Shown: positions 6,322 to 7,250 of the stretch, piece after piece
Layout of the letters: each line of letters opens with the position of its first letter
How positions within the stretch are numbered: position 1 is the stretch's first letter
From: HGM12669 sp048527645
GTDB taxonomy: Bacteria > Bacillota > Clostridia > Oscillospirales > CAG-272
Direction: 5' to 3'
Length of the DNA: 7,250 bases
Assembly (NCBI GenBank): GCA_048527645.1
Contig: DBGFNI010000097.1
Location: forward strand, 1-7,250
Position numbers and translations under genes: made by a program
Notes under the pieces: generated by a model
Told to the model about the DNA's origin: nothing
What the model saw: only the letters and a program-made list of their open reading frames with translations
Databases searched by the model: none

Positions 6322-7250
6322 ACGGCAGAAAAGAAGCATATACGGTTTTGCCCCAAATCCGGGAAAGCCGGGAAGAAATGCGCCACGCGTTCTGCGAGGC
6401 GATGATCGCACTTGCCAAGGAAGATCCCCGCATTTATCTTTTGGACGCCGATCTGATGGGCGCCATGGGGACAAAACCGTTTCAAAAAGAATTTCCCGAC
6501 CGTACCGTTGACTGCGGTATTCAGGAAGCAAACATGATCGGCGTGGCAGCAGGACTGAGCGCCGAGGGTAAAATCCCCTTCGCACATACCTTCGGCGTGT
6601 TCGCAACGCGCCGTGTCTGCGATCAGGTATACCTGTCCTGTGCCTATGCCGGACAGAATGTGAAAATTGTCGGCTCCGACCCGGGCATCACCTCCGCGCT
6701 CAACGGCGGTACGCACATGGCGTTTGAAGATCTCGGCATCATGCGCACCATCCCCGAGATCACCATTGTCGAGCCGACGGACATCGCGATGATTCGTGAT
6801 CTGATCCCCAAAATCGCACAAACGCCCGGCGTGGTCTATCTGCGTCTGGTACGCCGCACCTGTCCCGCGGTATACGCGGACGGCTCCGCCTTTCAGATCG
6901 GCCGTGCAAACATCTTGCGCGACGGATCGGATGTGACGCTGATTGCAATGGGCTTTTGCGTCTCTCAGGCGCTGCTGGCGGCAGACATGCTGGAGAAGGA
7001 AAACATCCGCGCGCGGGTCATTGATATGTTCACGCTCAAGCCGATTGACCGCGCAGCCGTTGTACAGGCGGCAGCGGATACCGGCGCGATTGTCACAGCG
7101 GAAAACCATAATATCATCGGTGGGCTCGGTTCCGCCGTCGCAGAAATCATCGCGGAAGAGACGCCTGCCGCTCTGGTCAGGGTCGGCGCCCAGGATCGCT
7201 TCGGCCAGGTCGGCCTGCGTGATTTTCTGGCGCAGGAATACGGGCTGACC
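6318..7250 (+). CDS. Transketolase, C-terminal subunit (3' end outside window)
   Basis: The second half of the split transketolase, carrying the pyrimidine-binding (Pyr) domain and the C-terminal transketolase domain. The frame is open for 311 codons to the window edge. Family members are about 310-330 residues and the sequence already reaches the DRFGQVGLRDFL block, so only some 10-20 residues should be missing. E70 in DCGIQE is the Glu that activates the thiamine diphosphate aminopyrimidine ring; the conserved PFAHTFGVFATRR (87-99), EDLGIMR (137-143) and VEPTD (151-155) blocks follow, then the third domain from about residue 195, with IDMFTLKPID (235-244) and TAENHNIIGGLGSAV (260-274). The sugar-binding loop is unusual: N129-G-G-T-H133-M replaces the classical DG(A/P/S)(T/S)HQ. 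The His is kept, but the Asp (yeast D477, E. coli D469) is Asn. I recall similar loops in split transketolases of gut Clostridia, so this may mark a subfamily. Together with its partner it should form the active tetramer. Confidence 0.93.
   Translation, partial: MNGRKEAYTVLPQIRESREEMRHAFCEAMIALAKEDPRIYLLDADLMGAMGTKPFQKEFPDRTVDCGIQEANMIGVAAGLSAEGKIPFAHTFGVFATRRVCDQVYLSCAYAGQNVKIVGSDPGITSALNGGTHMAFEDLGIMRTIPEITIVEPTDIAMIRDLIPKIAQTPGVVYLRLVRRTCPAVYADGSAFQIGRANILRDGSDVTLIAMGFCVSQALLAADMLEKENIRARVIDMFTLKPIDRAAVVQAAADTGAIVTAENHNIIGGLGSAVAEIIAEETPAALVRVGAQDRFGQVGLRDFLAQEYGLT

Noticed and set aside
6231..7109. 292-codon - strand open frame opposite the transketolase C-terminal subunit
   Set aside because: The + strand frame has clear transketolase motifs throughout; the - strand translation matches no family and is a shadow.

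Overview
The window looks like chromosome of a low-to-moderate-GC Bacillota, most likely a Clostridia member of the Oscillospiraceae/Lachnospiraceae kind. This is inferred from three things: a type II (eukaryote/Staphylococcus-like) pantothenate kinase, strong AGGAGG-type ribosome sites with Gram-positive-style promoters and terminators, and a transketolase split into two subunits. All genes are on the + strand. I see no mobile element, CRISPR array, tRNA or rRNA.

Layout: (1) 1-409, the C-terminal part of a type II pantothenate kinase (coenzyme A synthesis). (2) 410-575, an intergenic stretch with a weak terminator-like stem whose right arm overlaps the -35 box of the next promoter. (3) 576-2630, a long lipoprotein substrate-binding protein of the oligopeptide (family 5) class. 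It has its own promoter and ends in a textbook terminator (2663-2696), so it is probably monocistronic; no permease or ATPase gene accompanies it here. (4) 2697-2847, a regulatory region with a perfect TATAAT box, an inverted repeat and a cluster of GCGGGAA-like motifs. (5) 2848-4287, an aldehyde dehydrogenase, followed after 10 nt by (6) 4298-5332, a DUF4432 aldose-1-epimerase-like protein. (7) 5333-5466, a second strong promoter (TTGACA-N17-TACAAT) and a 14-bp UUCG-capped hairpin in the leader. (8) 5467-6321 and 6318 to the window end, the N- and C-terminal subunits of a split transketolase, joined by an ATGA overlap.

The four genes from 2848 onward look like one carbohydrate module. A mutarotase-like protein may handle the incoming sugar, a two-subunit transketolase may move a C2 unit, and an aldehyde dehydrogenase may oxidise a small aldehyde product. 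No kinase or isomerase is visible in the window, so the sugar cannot be named. Two residue changes suggest the module is not the housekeeping pentose phosphate pathway. The C-terminal transketolase subunit carries NGGTHM where classical enzymes have DG(A/P/S)(T/S)HQ. The DUF4432 protein has Met where I expect the catalytic Glu of an L-E-P motif. These two changes, together with the leader hairpin and the clustered motifs at 2652-2820, are the parts most worth following up. I did not find anything I can defend as a wholly new system.
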